From assembly GCA_947625095.1 (NCBI GenBank), contig CANQMX010000002.1, positions 1 to 58,428 on the forward strand: a DNA stretch of 58,428 nucleotides, written 5' to 3'. The notes below the pieces were generated by a model, which was not told the DNA's origin, made no database searches, and saw only the letters and a program-made list of their open reading frames with translations. Source of the stretch: an uncultured Clostridia bacterium. Its GTDB lineage: Bacteria; Bacillota; Clostridia; Christensenellales; Borkfalkiaceae. The position numbers were made by a program, and so were the translations under genes. This document shows positions 1 through 8,288 of the stretch, in pieces (the first letter of the stretch is position 1; each line of letters opens with the position of its first letter).

Positions 1-400
1 GACGAAGCAGAATAACCCTCCCTCATACCGAGGCTTCGCAGAAGCCGAGTGTATCTTCCCTCGTCCCTTGGTTGGGGGCAGGCAGTTACTTGCCTCCCTT
101 CTGCGTCTTCTTATATCCCCCTCCCCGCGGCACCGCCGCGGGGAGGGGGGACACAGGGGGAGGGGATTCCCTGTCCCCGCGTCATTCTGCCCCGCCGCCC
201 AGCCCGACGAAGCAGAATAACCCTCCCTCATACCGAGGCTTCGCAGAAGCCGAGTGTATCTTCCCTCGTCCCTTGGTTGGGGTAGGCAGTTACTGGCCTC
301 CCCCCTCACGTTGAGGGGGGAGGGGAGGGTAGGGGGAGCCGCCCTCATTCTCCCGAGAGAATATCTCACAATCTTACAATAACCTTATTAACGTCAACCG
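1..400. repeat. Intergenic palindromic repeat cluster upstream of ung
   Basis: No gene is seen here. A segment of about 97 bp occurs twice as a direct repeat (1-97 and 206-302). Each copy carries a palindrome with ends CCTCATACCGA and GAGTGTATCTT around a GGCTTC/GAAGCC core (21-57 and 226-262). Between them lie a CCCCCTCCCCGC...GCGGGGAGGGGG hairpin (about 116-150) and a GCGTCATTCTG repeat end (179-190). All three repeat types recur in other gaps of this window. Confidence 0.8.
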
Positions 401-438
401 CATCGCGCCGCGTATATGCGGCTGAAAGGAGAAAAATT

Positions 439-1107
439 ATGATAGACCTCGGCGATTGGAACGAAATTCTCGCGCCGCTGTTTGCAGACGAGCGCTACAA
501 AAAGATCCGCGAGTTTTTGAAATACGAATACTCCCACCACATCGTCTACCCCGATATGTACGACCTTTTCAACTGCTTCCGCTACACGCCGTTTGCGCGC
601 GTCAAGGCGGTGCTTCTCGGGCAAGACCCTTACCACGAGGCGGGGCAGGCGCACGGGCTGTGCTTCTCCGTGCCCGACGGCGTCCCCAAGCCCCCGTCGC
701 TCGAAAATATGCTGAAAGAACTCAAAGACGACCTCGGTTTTCCCCCGCCCCGCTCGGGCAATCTCACCAAGTGGGCGAAGGAGGGCGTGCTGCTTCTGAA
801 CACCGCCCTCACCGTGCGCGAACATCAGGCCAACAGCCACGCAAACTGCGGTTGGAGTTGGTTTACGGACAGCGTTATCTCCCTCTTGAGCGAGCAAAAA
901 CAGCATCTCGTTTTCATCCTATGGGGCGGCAACGCGCGCCGCAAAAAGCCCCTCATCGATCCCTCGAAGCACCTCGTCTTGGAGTGCGCCCACCCCTCGC
1001 CCCTCTCCGCCTACAACGGCTTTTTCGGGTGTCGCCACTACTCCAAGACCAACGCCTACCTCGCGGCGCACCACATCCCCCCCATCGATTGGAATCTGAA
1101 CGAATAA
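439..1107 (+). CDS. ung: Uracil-DNA glycosylase (family 1)
   Basis: This enzyme removes uracil from DNA and starts base-excision repair in the cytoplasm. The 222-residue protein has the usual family-1 length. It carries the catalytic water-activating motif GQDPYH (residues 61-66) and the HPSPLSA DNA-intercalation loop near residue 184. The ATG follows AAAGGAG at good spacing. apgM starts 9 bp after the stop, so the two genes are probably co-transcribed. Their pairing has no obvious functional meaning. Identification is by motif and length. Confidence 0.96.
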   Translation: MIDLGDWNEILAPLFADERYKKIREFLKYEYSHHIVYPDMYDLFNCFRYTPFARVKAVLLGQDPYHEAGQAHGLCFSVPDGVPKPPSLENMLKELKDDLGFPPPRSGNLTKWAKEGVLLLNTALTVREHQANSHANCGWSWFTDSVISLLSEQKQHLVFILWGGNARRKKPLIDPSKHLVLECAHPSPLSAYNGFFGCRHYSKTNAYLAAHHIPPIDWNLNE

Positions 1108-1116
1108 GGAGCAACC

Positions 1117-2430
1117 ATGAAATACGCAGTCATCTTGGGCGACGGCATGGCGGGCTACCCCCTGCCCGAATTCGGAAACAAAACCTGCCTGCAACTCGCC
1201 AAAAAGCCGTTTATCGACGAACTCGCCAAGCATAGCCTCGTCGGGCTCTGCAAAACCGTGCCCGCGGACTTCAAACCGGGGAGCGACGTCGCCAACCTCT
1301 CGGTGATGGGCTACGATCCCGCCCTCTACTACACCGGCCGCTCGCCGTTGGAGGCGGCCAGCATCGGTATCCCCTTAAAGGAGACCGACGCCACCCTCCG
1401 CTGCAACCTCGTGACCCTCTCCGAAGAGGAGCCCTTCGCCCAAAAGACGATGGTGGATTACTCCGCGGGCGAAATTTCGACCGCCGAGGCAAAAGAACTC
1501 GTCGCCTTCCTCAAAGAGAAGTTCGACAGCGCAATCTATACCCTCTACGCGGGCGTCTCCTACCGCCACTGCCTCGTGGTCTCCACGGGCGTCACGGGCG
1601 GCACGTTCACGCCCCCGCACGATATTTCCGGGAAGAAAATTGCCGACTATCTCCCGCAGAACGCGGAGGCTCTGCTCAATATCATGAAGGAGGCCAACCG
1701 CCTTCTCTCCTCCCACCCCATCAACGCAAAACGGCGCGCCGAGGGCAAAAACCCCGCAAACGCTGTCTGGTTTTGGGGGGAAGGCACCAAGCCAGAGATG
1801 AAACCATTTGAAGAACTTCACGGCAAAAAGGGCGCGGTCATCTCGGCGGTGGACCTCGTGAAGGGCATCGGGCGGCTCGCCGAGATGAAGGTCATCGAGG
1901 TCGACGGCGCAACGGGCAATTGGGACACGAATTTCGAGGGCAAGGCGAACGCCTGCGTGGACGCCCTGCTCGGCGGCTGCGACTATGTGTACGTCCACAT
2001 GGAAGGGCCGGACGAGTGCGGCCACCACGGCAACGTCGCAAAAAAGGTATACTGCATCGAGCAGATCGACGGCGTCGTCAAGACGGTCTGCGAAAAACTG
2101 CGCGCCGCGGGCGAGGACTTCGCATTATTGCTCTGTCCCGACCACCCCACCCCCATCGCCCTCAAGACGCACACCGCCGACCCTATTCCGTTTTTGTTAT
2201 ACGACAGCCGCAAAGCCGCCGCTCCCGCCGAGCGCCCCTCTACTTCGTCTGCTACAATCTGTCATGTCGAGCGTAGTCGAGACATCTCCACCGCATCTCA
2301 ACCCTCTTCCTCCTCAACCGACACCCCCGCGGGCAACGGCGCGCTTTCCTACGACGAAGCCGAGGCCGCCCGCACGGGTCTTTTTATCCCCAAGGGCTGG
2401 GAACTCATCTCCCTCATGATGAAGGAATAA
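1117..2430 (+). CDS. apgM: 2,3-bisphosphoglycerate-independent phosphoglycerate mutase, archaeal type
   Basis: The enzyme interconverts 3- and 2-phosphoglycerate in glycolysis and belongs to the alkaline-phosphatase superfamily. It starts MKYAVILGDGMAGYPL, where GDGM carries metal ligand and nucleophile region, and has the family motifs VHMEGPDECGHHG and CPDHPTP. At 437 residues it is longer than the usual roughly 400. The excess is a Ser/Thr/Pro-rich segment around residues 372-412, directly before the conserved C-terminal end. Part of it (2260-2289) is an interspersed DNA repeat read in frame as CHVERSRDIST. AAGGAG precedes the ATG. The gene follows ung closely. Confidence 0.9.
   Translation: MKYAVILGDGMAGYPLPEFGNKTCLQLAKKPFIDELAKHSLVGLCKTVPADFKPGSDVANLSVMGYDPALYYTGRSPLEAASIGIPLKETDATLRCNLVTLSEEEPFAQKTMVDYSAGEISTAEAKELVAFLKEKFDSAIYTLYAGVSYRHCLVVSTGVTGGTFTPPHDISGKKIADYLPQNAEALLNIMKEANRLLSSHPINAKRRAEGKNPANAVWFWGEGTKPEMKPFEELHGKKGAVISAVDLVKGIGRLAEMKVIEVDGATGNWDTNFEGKANACVDALLGGCDYVYVHMEGPDECGHHGNVAKKVYCIEQIDGVVKTVCEKLRAAGEDFALLLCPDHPTPIALKTHTADPIPFLLYDSRKAAAPAERPSTSSATICHVERSRDISTASQPSSSSTDTPAGNGALSYDEAEAARTGLFIPKGWELISLMMKE
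2260..2289. repeat. Palindromic repeat inserted in frame inside apgM
   Basis: The stretch starts TGTCATGTCGAGCGTAGTCG and ends GACATCTCC. A close relative in the opposite orientation sits in an intergenic gap at 40101-40130 with arms GTCATGTT/AACATGAC. The copy inside apgM keeps the reading frame open. Confidence 0.7.
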
Positions 2431-2436
2431 AACCTA

Positions 2437-2700
2437 TCCCTCATACCGACGCCCCGCAGGGGCGGAGCGTATCTTGCCCACCCCTTGGAGGGGTGGGGGC
2501 ACGCGCACAGCGCGTGACGGAAGGGGTGTCACTCCGCCGCCTGTCCCTCATTCCGAGCCAAGCGCCCGCGGCGAAAGCCGCGGGGCGCAAAAAATGCGTC
2601 ATCCTGAGCCGCCTCCCGTCCGCAAAAGCAGACGGGAGGCGTGTCGCCCCGCGCGCACTATTGTCTACCAAGCGCGGCACAAGCGGCAACGCCGCGCAGT
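2437..2700. repeat. Palindromic repeat cluster after apgM
   Basis: No gene is seen. The stretch starts with a CCTCATACCGA...GCGTATCTT repeat with a GCCCC/GGGGC core (2439-2475). It continues with GC-rich repeats and a GCGTCATCCTGA unit (2595-2640) with a CCTCCCGTC/GACGGGAGG hairpin. Confidence 0.6.
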
Positions 2701-2710
2701 AAGGATATCC

Positions 2711-2779
2711 TTAATTCTCAAAATACGTCACTTTGTCGTTTTTATCCGCCGTCCCGTCTTTCTTGTATCCCGCGACGGC
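2711..2779 (-). pseudogene. Remnant of a leucine-rich-repeat lipoprotein gene 3' end
   Basis: On the minus strand this stretch reads YKKDGTADKNDKVTYFEN and a stop. It matches the last residues of the intact neighbour (DGTVDKQGNVTYFEN), and the DNA around the stop is almost identical (CTTAATTCTCAAAATACGTC at about 2710 and again at about 3115). Upstream of it there is no open frame, only stops. I read it as the end of a second copy of the gene at 3116-4609, left by duplication or recombination. Confidence 0.7.
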
Positions 2780-2836
2780 AAAATTCTATCATCCTCGCCT
2801 ATTTTGCTGCACCCTCCACCCGCGGAGCGGAATAGC

Positions 2837-2990
2837 CTCCGTGTTGCGTGAGGTTTCGCCCTTTGAAGCCTCACGCAATGCGGAGGGCCGCATTTGAACA
2901 AGGCTTCCCAAAAATATTCCATAGGAAGATTTTTGGGAAAGAGGAGGCGCGGGCGTTAAAGCAAAGCGTTTGCCTGCGGCAAACGCTTGC
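2837..2990. repeat. Three adjacent perfect hairpins of unknown function
   Basis: Arms are CCTCCG plus TGCGTGAGG (2837-2853) with CCTCACGCA plus CGGAGG (2869-2885); TCCCAAAAAT (2906-2915) with ATTTTTGGGA (2929-2938); and AAGCGTTTGC (2964-2973) with GCAAACGCTT (2979-2988). No gene covers them, and none has a clear U-tract on the strand of the neighbouring genes. The rest of the gap (2991-3115) shows nothing I recognise. Confidence 0.55.
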
Positions 2991-3115
2991 AAAGTTCGCC
3001 CCGCGCCGACGAGCGCGCACAGGAGCAAGCGACCCGCCGAGCGTTGCACCAACTCCGTCCACATCAAGCCAAACGCATAATGCAACCGTTTCACCACGAG
3101 CACAACTTTGTGCCC

Positions 3116-4609
3116 TTAATTCTCAAAATACGTCACATTTCCCTGTTTATCCACCGTCCCGTCTGTGCACGTCACGGTGTAATCGCCGGTAAGAGAATCC
3201 CAATCATTGTTCCCATTTTTCACTTTATCGATTGCTTTCCATTCCTGCGTCGTTCCCAAAAAGGTAAATGCAATGCCCGTACAACCGCTGAATGCTCCTT
3301 CTCCGATTTTGGTCACACTATTTGAAATCGTGACATCCGTCAATTCGGGGTAACCCACGAATGCCTCTTGTCCGATTTCCGTTACGCCGTCGGGAATAAT
3401 TACTTTTTTAATCCCATTGAACCAACCGCCGCGCCAATAGTCGTAGTCACCATATCCCACAAACGCGCAGTCTACGATTTTATACCGTTGCCCGTTCGGC
3501 GACCTTGCAGGAAGAGTCAACTCGCTTTCTCCTCCCATGTGTCCCAAAAGGTAGGCTTCATCGCCGTCCTCATAAAAAACATATCCGTCACTTGTTTTTG
3601 TCTGTTTGCTGGCTTCGTTTGTTGTATAAATGGCCTTCGCATACATGGCTAAGCCTTCGCCCATTTCAATTTGTACGGTGGAAAAATTCCATATTTCCGC
3701 AAGTTTGGGACAAACGGCAACTGCAAGACGATCACATTTAAGGGACGTCACTCCTTCGGAAATCGTCAGATAGCGGAGATTTATGCAGTAATAGAACGCA
3801 TAATCCTTGATTTCTATTACGCTTGAGGGGATCGTTACCTGTTCTATCTTATTGCAAAAACCAAATGCCCCGCTTCCGATTATAACAACGCCATTTGGAA
3901 TAACACTGTTTTTGCAACCCAAAACCAATGTATTTGTCTGTATTTCGATAAGGCACTCATTTTCACTTTTATAGTTCGGATTGTCCTTGGTGACCGTAAT
4001 GTGTTCAATATCATTGTTTGATGTTGAGAACGCGGCATATTCGACTAATTGTATGCTACCCGGAATTGTGATATCTGTAATTCCTTTGCATTCTCCAAAC
4101 GCTTCACTTTTAATTTTTGTCACAAATTTCCCGTTATACCCGTAAGGAATGACAACATCGCCGCTCGCATTGGTATTTCTGCCAACCGCATATGTACTCG
4201 TTGTCGTGTCAAGTTCATAATTAAGCCCCTCGGTGTATTCCCATTCGTCGCCGCAGAGACTGCACACATTTTCCGCAGTGTAATGGTGCGCGCAAGGTTC
4301 GTCATCATCTCCGCCCTCATCGGGGGTACTTCCGCCTTCTTCGTCAGAGCCACCCTCATCGGGTTCTTCGTCGCCGCCTGTACCTTCGCCGCCCTCATCG
4401 GGTTCTTCGTCGCCGCCGTCTGGGTTCGTGTCCTCGTCTCCTTCGGTCTCTTTGTCCCCACCGTCTCCGTCATCGTCTTGATTGTTCTCCGTGCTCTCCT
4501 GTCCGTTCGGCGTAGTGCCCGCGGGGTCTTGGGGGGTTCCTCCGCACGCCGCAAGGCACACGCACATACCGAGCAGCATGGCCAAGATAACTGCCAAAAA
4601 TTTTTTCAT
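3116..4609 (-). CDS. BspA-type leucine-rich-repeat surface lipoprotein
   Basis: This is a probable surface-anchored lipoprotein. The N-terminus is a signal peptide ending in lipobox LAAC (Cys22). It is followed by an acidic Asp/Glu/Gly-rich spacer (about residues 25-105) with repeated GGDEEPDEGG units, then a short CSLCG motif and about 330 residues of LRR_5 repeats of the type IPSSVIEIKDYAFYYC. The ATG at 4609 is chosen because GGAG lies just upstream and the signal peptide begins there, although the frame is open further. BspA-like proteins often mediate adhesion, but the ligand here is unknown. A larger relative lies at 51424-54825. Confidence 0.85.
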   Translation of the reverse strand: MKKFLAVILAMLLGMCVCLAACGGTPQDPAGTTPNGQESTENNQDDDGDGGDKETEGDEDTNPDGGDEEPDEGGEGTGGDEEPDEGGSDEEGGSTPDEGGDDDEPCAHHYTAENVCSLCGDEWEYTEGLNYELDTTTSTYAVGRNTNASGDVVIPYGYNGKFVTKIKSEAFGECKGITDITIPGSIQLVEYAAFSTSNNDIEHITVTKDNPNYKSENECLIEIQTNTLVLGCKNSVIPNGVVIIGSGAFGFCNKIEQVTIPSSVIEIKDYAFYYCINLRYLTISEGVTSLKCDRLAVAVCPKLAEIWNFSTVQIEMGEGLAMYAKAIYTTNEASKQTKTSDGYVFYEDGDEAYLLGHMGGESELTLPARSPNGQRYKIVDCAFVGYGDYDYWRGGWFNGIKKVIIPDGVTEIGQEAFVGYPELTDVTISNSVTKIGEGAFSGCTGIAFTFLGTTQEWKAIDKVKNGNNDWDSLTGDYTVTCTDGTVDKQGNVTYFEN

Positions 4610-4696
4610 AAGTCTTTCTCCTTTTTGTTTTTTGCGGGCAAAAAAATAAGGACGCTCCAACCACGGAACGCCCGCACTGAGTATCCCGAGATTGTT

Positions 4697-4780
4697 GCGA
4701 CGCAATTTCTCCGAATGTGGAAAAAGGATACACTAAATGCCAGTGTAGCCACATTCGGAAAAAATATGAAATTACGTCGC
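4697..4780 (-). promoter_or_regulatory. Nested dyad at the 5' end of the lipoprotein transcript
   Basis: Three nested arm pairs are visible: GCGACGCAATTTC (4697-4709) with GAAATTACGTCGC (4768-4780, one mismatch), CCGAATGTGG with CCACATTCGG, and TACACT with AGTGTA. The outer arm begins about 7 nt after the predicted -10 box, so the mRNA would start with this 84-nt fold. The ATG is about 88 nt further downstream. Confidence 0.6.
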
Positions 4781-4786
4781 ACTGTC

Positions 4787-4815
4787 AGTATACCACGCCC
4801 GCAAAAATTTTGCAA
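4787..4815 (-). promoter_or_regulatory. Sigma-A-type promoter for the lipoprotein gene at 3116-4609
   Basis: On the minus strand TTGCAA (4810-4815) lies 17 bp before TATACT (4787-4792). Confidence 0.6.
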
Positions 4816-4847
4816 TCTTTTCCGCAAATTTTATTCCGCCCACTCCT

Positions 4848-5527
4848 ATCCCTCATACCGACCGCAGGGAGTGTATCTTATCCCCCTCCCCGCACCACCG
4901 TCGCCTCCGCGCCTTGCCCTCTCCTATATGTGTCCCCCTCCCCGCGGCTACGCCGCGGGGAGGGGGACACAGGGGGAGGGGTTGCTTTTGTCTTCTTTCC
5001 CCCCCTCATTCACTCGTCCCTGTGCCGACCGCGCACTGCGCGGTCGGCACAGGGACGAGTGAATCTTCCCCCCCACTTGCTATAACTATTCCCTGCCCCG
5101 CGCCTCCATTCCCCCTCATACCGAACCTGCGCCGCGCCCATTGGGCGCGGCGCAGGTGAGCGTATCTTATCTTCCCTAAAAAAACGAAGTCCGTCCCTCA
5201 TACCGACCGCAGGGAGTGTATCTTATCCCCCTTCGCGCACTGCCCTCGCCCGTTCATAGCTGCCCCCTTCCCAAGGGGGCGGCTCCGCCGTAGGCGGTGG
5301 TGGGGGTTATATTTCTCTGCACCCCCCCGCGCAGAGACTTGCGTCATTCTGAACCCCCTTCCCGCGCCCTGCCCCTGTGGGGCAGGGCGCGGGAAGGGGT
5401 GAAGAATCCCGAACAACGAAGTCCGTCCTCCATACCCCCCTCGCCCTTCCTCACTCGCCACCCTCTATCATTATCCCCCCTCCCCGCGCGCGAAGCGCGC
5501 GGGGAGGGGGACGCAGGGGGAGGGGCA
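4848..5527. repeat. Large mosaic cluster of palindromic repeats
   Basis: No gene is seen in this stretch. In order it holds: CCTCATACCGA repeat (4851-4879); CCCCCTCCCCGC hairpin (about 4930-4975); a hairpin with 27-bp perfect arms and a 3-nt loop (5008-5064) flanked by CTC and CTT; CCTCATACCGA repeats at 5114-5168 and 5196-5224; a GCCCCC/GGGGGC plus CCGCCGTAGGCGG unit (5263-5309); a GCGTCATTCTGA repeat with 21-bp arms ending AAGAATCCCGAACAACGAAG (5341-5426); and another CCCCTCCCCGC hairpin (5476-5525). Confidence 0.8.
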
Positions 5528-5530
5528 AAA

Positions 5531-5735
5531 ATTTTTTCAACTTTTCAAAAAAAGTGTGGCATACATCCCACAAAACGCAAAATTTTCATGATATTATAAC
5601 ATTGTGAAGAGGAAAGTGCGTGGGTTCGGAGGCGGCGGAAAAAGAAAAAGCTCCCTGCCGCGGCGCGCGCGGTTGCCGCAAGGGCGGCGGCAGCGCGCGC
5701 CGCGGCAGGGAGCTTTGAATTTGGAAAATTATAAT
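5531..5735 (-). terminator. Structured repeat element, copy 1: clpC-operon terminator plus conserved flank
   Basis: A 70-nt hairpin with 24-bp perfect arms (5647-5670 and 5693-5716) follows the clpC stop and is followed on the minus strand by CTTTTTCTTTTTCC, as in an intrinsic terminator. The top carries an inner hairpin GCCGC-AAGG-GCGGC. This stretch aligns without gaps to 54911-55115, including about 110 bp beyond the hairpin (TGGCATACATCCC at 5557 lies 90 bp from the stem, exactly as in copy 2). Confidence 0.8.
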
Positions 5736-5792
5736 TTATTGAACGAAAATTTTTTGTTTTCCGCAAAAAATTTCCTTCGAAATTTTTGCCTT

Positions 5793-8261
5793 TTATTCCT
5801 GCGAAAAGACGATCTTGCCGTCCTGTTCATCCACGATGATGGCCGAATTGGGGCGGATGTTGCCCTGCAAAATTTCCTCGGAAAGTTTATCTTCCACAAG
5901 TTTTTGCACCGCTCTTTTCAAAGGCCTTGCGCCGAATTCCTCGCTGTACCCCTCGTCCACAAGTTTGCTCCGCGCGCGGGAACTCACCTTCAAGGTCATG
6001 CCGCGTTCTTTGAGCCGCTTTTCAAGCCCCATGAGAATTTTATCGCAGATCTTCGCGGCGTCCGCTTTGGAGAGTTTATGGAAGATGATGATGTCGTCCA
6101 GCCGGTTCAAAAATTCGGGGCGGAATTGCTGCTTTAAGGCGGCTTCGATGTTCTCCTTCATGTCCTCGTATTCGCGGCTGTCGCTGTCGAAAGAAAATCC
6201 GAGCGCGGGTTCTTTGACGGCGTGCGCGCCGACGTTGGAGGTCATGATGAGCACGGTATTTTTGAAACTCACCACTCTTCCCTTGTTGTCCGTCAGTCTG
6301 CCGTCGTCCAGAATTTGCAGCAGAATGTTGAAAACGTCGGGGTGCGCCTTTTCGATCTCATCGAAGAGGACGACGGAGTACGGCTTTCTGCGGATGCGCT
6401 CGGTGAGGAGCGCCGATTGGTTTTCATCAAACCCAACGTACCCGGGCGGCGCGCCGATGAGTTTGGAGACGGACGCCTTTTCCATGTACTCGGACATATC
6501 GAGGCGGATCATCAGCCGCTCGTCGCCGAACATACTCTCGGCGAGCGCCTTCGAAAGGTCGGTCTTGCCCACGCCCGTGGGGCCCACGAAGATGAACGAG
6601 CCGATGGGTTTGTTGGGGTCTTTGAGCCCGGCGCGGGCGCGGCGGATGGCGCGGGCGACGGCGGAGACGGCCTCCTCCTGCCCGACGATGCGGCGGTGCA
6701 GCTCCTCTTCGAGGTGCATGAGCCTGTCGCTCTCCGCCTCGGTGAGTTTCAAAATGGGCACGCCCGTGCGGTCGGAGACGATGGCGGCGATCTCCTCCAT
6801 GCCTATCGTGATGTGCGTATCGTTGCGCTTTCTGTTCCACTCGTCCTCCATGCGCTCGATCTCGGCGTTGGTCTCGTCAATTTCTTTGGAGAGCTGGTTG
6901 AACTTCACCTCGTCACGCCACTTGCGCGCCGTCTCGCGCGCCGTTTCGAGGCGCTTCAATTTATCCTCCGCCTCGTGCAGTTCCACAGGCCCGTTGAAGG
7001 AATTGAGGCGCGCGCGGCTTGCCGCCTCGTCGATGAGGTCGATGGCCTTGTCGGGCAGAAACCTGTCGGTGATGTAGCGGTCGGAGAGGCTCGCCGCCGC
7101 CTCGATGGCCTCGTCGGTGATGACGACGTTGTGGTGCGCCTCGTACTTATCTTTTAGCCCCGTCAGAATGATGATGGTATCTTCGACCGTGGGCTGGTCG
7201 ACGGTGACGGGGGTGAAGCGGCGCTCGAGCGCGGCGTCCTTTTCGATGTACTTGCGGTACTCCTCGAGGGTGGTCGCCCCCACCGTCTGCAATTCGCCGC
7301 GGGCGAGCATGGGCTTCAAAATGTTGGAGGCATCCATGTTGTTCTCCTGCGAGCCGCCCGCGCCCACGATCATGTGAATTTCATCGATAAAGAGAATGAT
7401 GTTTTGGTTGGCGCGGATGGCGTCGATGACGCCTTTGAGGCGGGCCTCGAAGTCGCCGCGGTAGCGCGCGCCCGCGAGAAGTCCCGTGAGGTCGAGGGAG
7501 TACACCACCTTTCCGCGGAGGAGTTCGGGCACGCGGTTTTCCACGATGGCCTGTGCGAGGCCTTCGATGACCGCGCTCTTGCCGACGCCCGGTTCGCCCA
7601 CCAGAACGGGATTGTTCTTGGTGCGGCGGGAGAGGATCTGAATGACCTTTTCGATTTCTTTATGCCGCCCGATGACGGGGTCGAGTTTGCCCTCGAGGGC
7701 GAGTTCTGTGAGGTCGACGCCGTATTGGAGGAGGGTCTCGTCGAGTTCGTGCGGGTTGTAGGCGCTGCTTGTGTGCTCGATGGGAAGTTCCTCGCCGTCC
7801 GCTTCCTCCTCGCCCTGCGGCTCTTCTTCGGGCGTGCCGATGAATTTCCACGTTTCGGAGGCGAGCTCATCGGTATCCACGCCGACGCTCTCGAGAAGGC
7901 GCACGGCGAGACAATCCTCCGATTGCAGCACGGCGTAGAGGAGGTGCTCGGTATCGGTGAGGGCATCGTACCTGCCGCCGCGGCGGGCGTAGCCCATGGC
8001 CTCCTCGAGCATCCGCTTGGTGCGCGGCGTGAAGCCGTAGACGGGCACGTTGTGTTGCAGGCAGCGCTTGAACTTTTCGAAATATCGCTTGTATTCGACG
8101 CCGGCGTGGGCGAGAAGTTTACCCGCCGTCGTCTCGGGCGCGGCGAGCATCCCGAGCACCAAATGCTCGCTGCCGATGTATGTTGTGCCGTACTTCTCCG
8201 CCGCCGTCTTGGCGTTGAAGATGACCTGATTGAGGCCGTCCGAAAGATCGGATGCGTTCAT
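5793..8261 (-). CDS. clpC: ATP-dependent Clp protease ATPase subunit ClpC
   Basis: ClpC is a Hsp100 unfoldase that feeds proteins, among them those with phospho-arginine marks made by McsB, into ClpP. The 822-residue protein has two N-terminal Clp-N repeats (to about residue 140), AAA module 1 with Walker A GEPGVGKS (about 222), a ClpC-type middle region around 410-470 ([19 protein letters not shown]), and AAA module 2 with Walker A GPTGVGKT (about 559). It is the last gene of mcsA-mcsB-clpC, 27 bp after mcsB, and is followed by a strong terminator. clpP lies elsewhere in the window (43235-43822). Confidence 0.96.
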   Translation of the reverse strand: MNASDLSDGLNQVIFNAKTAAEKYGTTYIGSEHLVLGMLAAPETTAGKLLAHAGVEYKRYFEKFKRCLQHNVPVYGFTPRTKRMLEEAMGYARRGGRYDALTDTEHLLYAVLQSEDCLAVRLLESVGVDTDELASETWKFIGTPEEEPQGEEEADGEELPIEHTSSAYNPHELDETLLQYGVDLTELALEGKLDPVIGRHKEIEKVIQILSRRTKNNPVLVGEPGVGKSAVIEGLAQAIVENRVPELLRGKVVYSLDLTGLLAGARYRGDFEARLKGVIDAIRANQNIILFIDEIHMIVGAGGSQENNMDASNILKPMLARGELQTVGATTLEEYRKYIEKDAALERRFTPVTVDQPTVEDTIIILTGLKDKYEAHHNVVITDEAIEAAASLSDRYITDRFLPDKAIDLIDEAASRARLNSFNGPVELHEAEDKLKRLETARETARKWRDEVKFNQLSKEIDETNAEIERMEDEWNRKRNDTHITIGMEEIAAIVSDRTGVPILKLTEAESDRLMHLEEELHRRIVGQEEAVSAVARAIRRARAGLKDPNKPIGSFIFVGPTGVGKTDLSKALAESMFGDERLMIRLDMSEYMEKASVSKLIGAPPGYVGFDENQSALLTERIRRKPYSVVLFDEIEKAHPDVFNILLQILDDGRLTDNKGRVVSFKNTVLIMTSNVGAHAVKEPALGFSFDSDSREYEDMKENIEAALKQQFRPEFLNRLDDIIIFHKLSKADAAKICDKILMGLEKRLKERGMTLKVSSRARSKLVDEGYSEEFGARPLKRAVQKLVEDKLSEEILQGNIRPNSAIIVDEQDGKIVFSQE

Positions 8262-8288
8262 TGCAATTCCTCCTGCATGAAAGTGCCG

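Noticed and set aside
2437..3110. Several short open frames in the gap behind apgM
   Set aside because: They follow the palindromic repeats, have no ribosome sites and resemble no protein except the lipoprotein remnant reported above.
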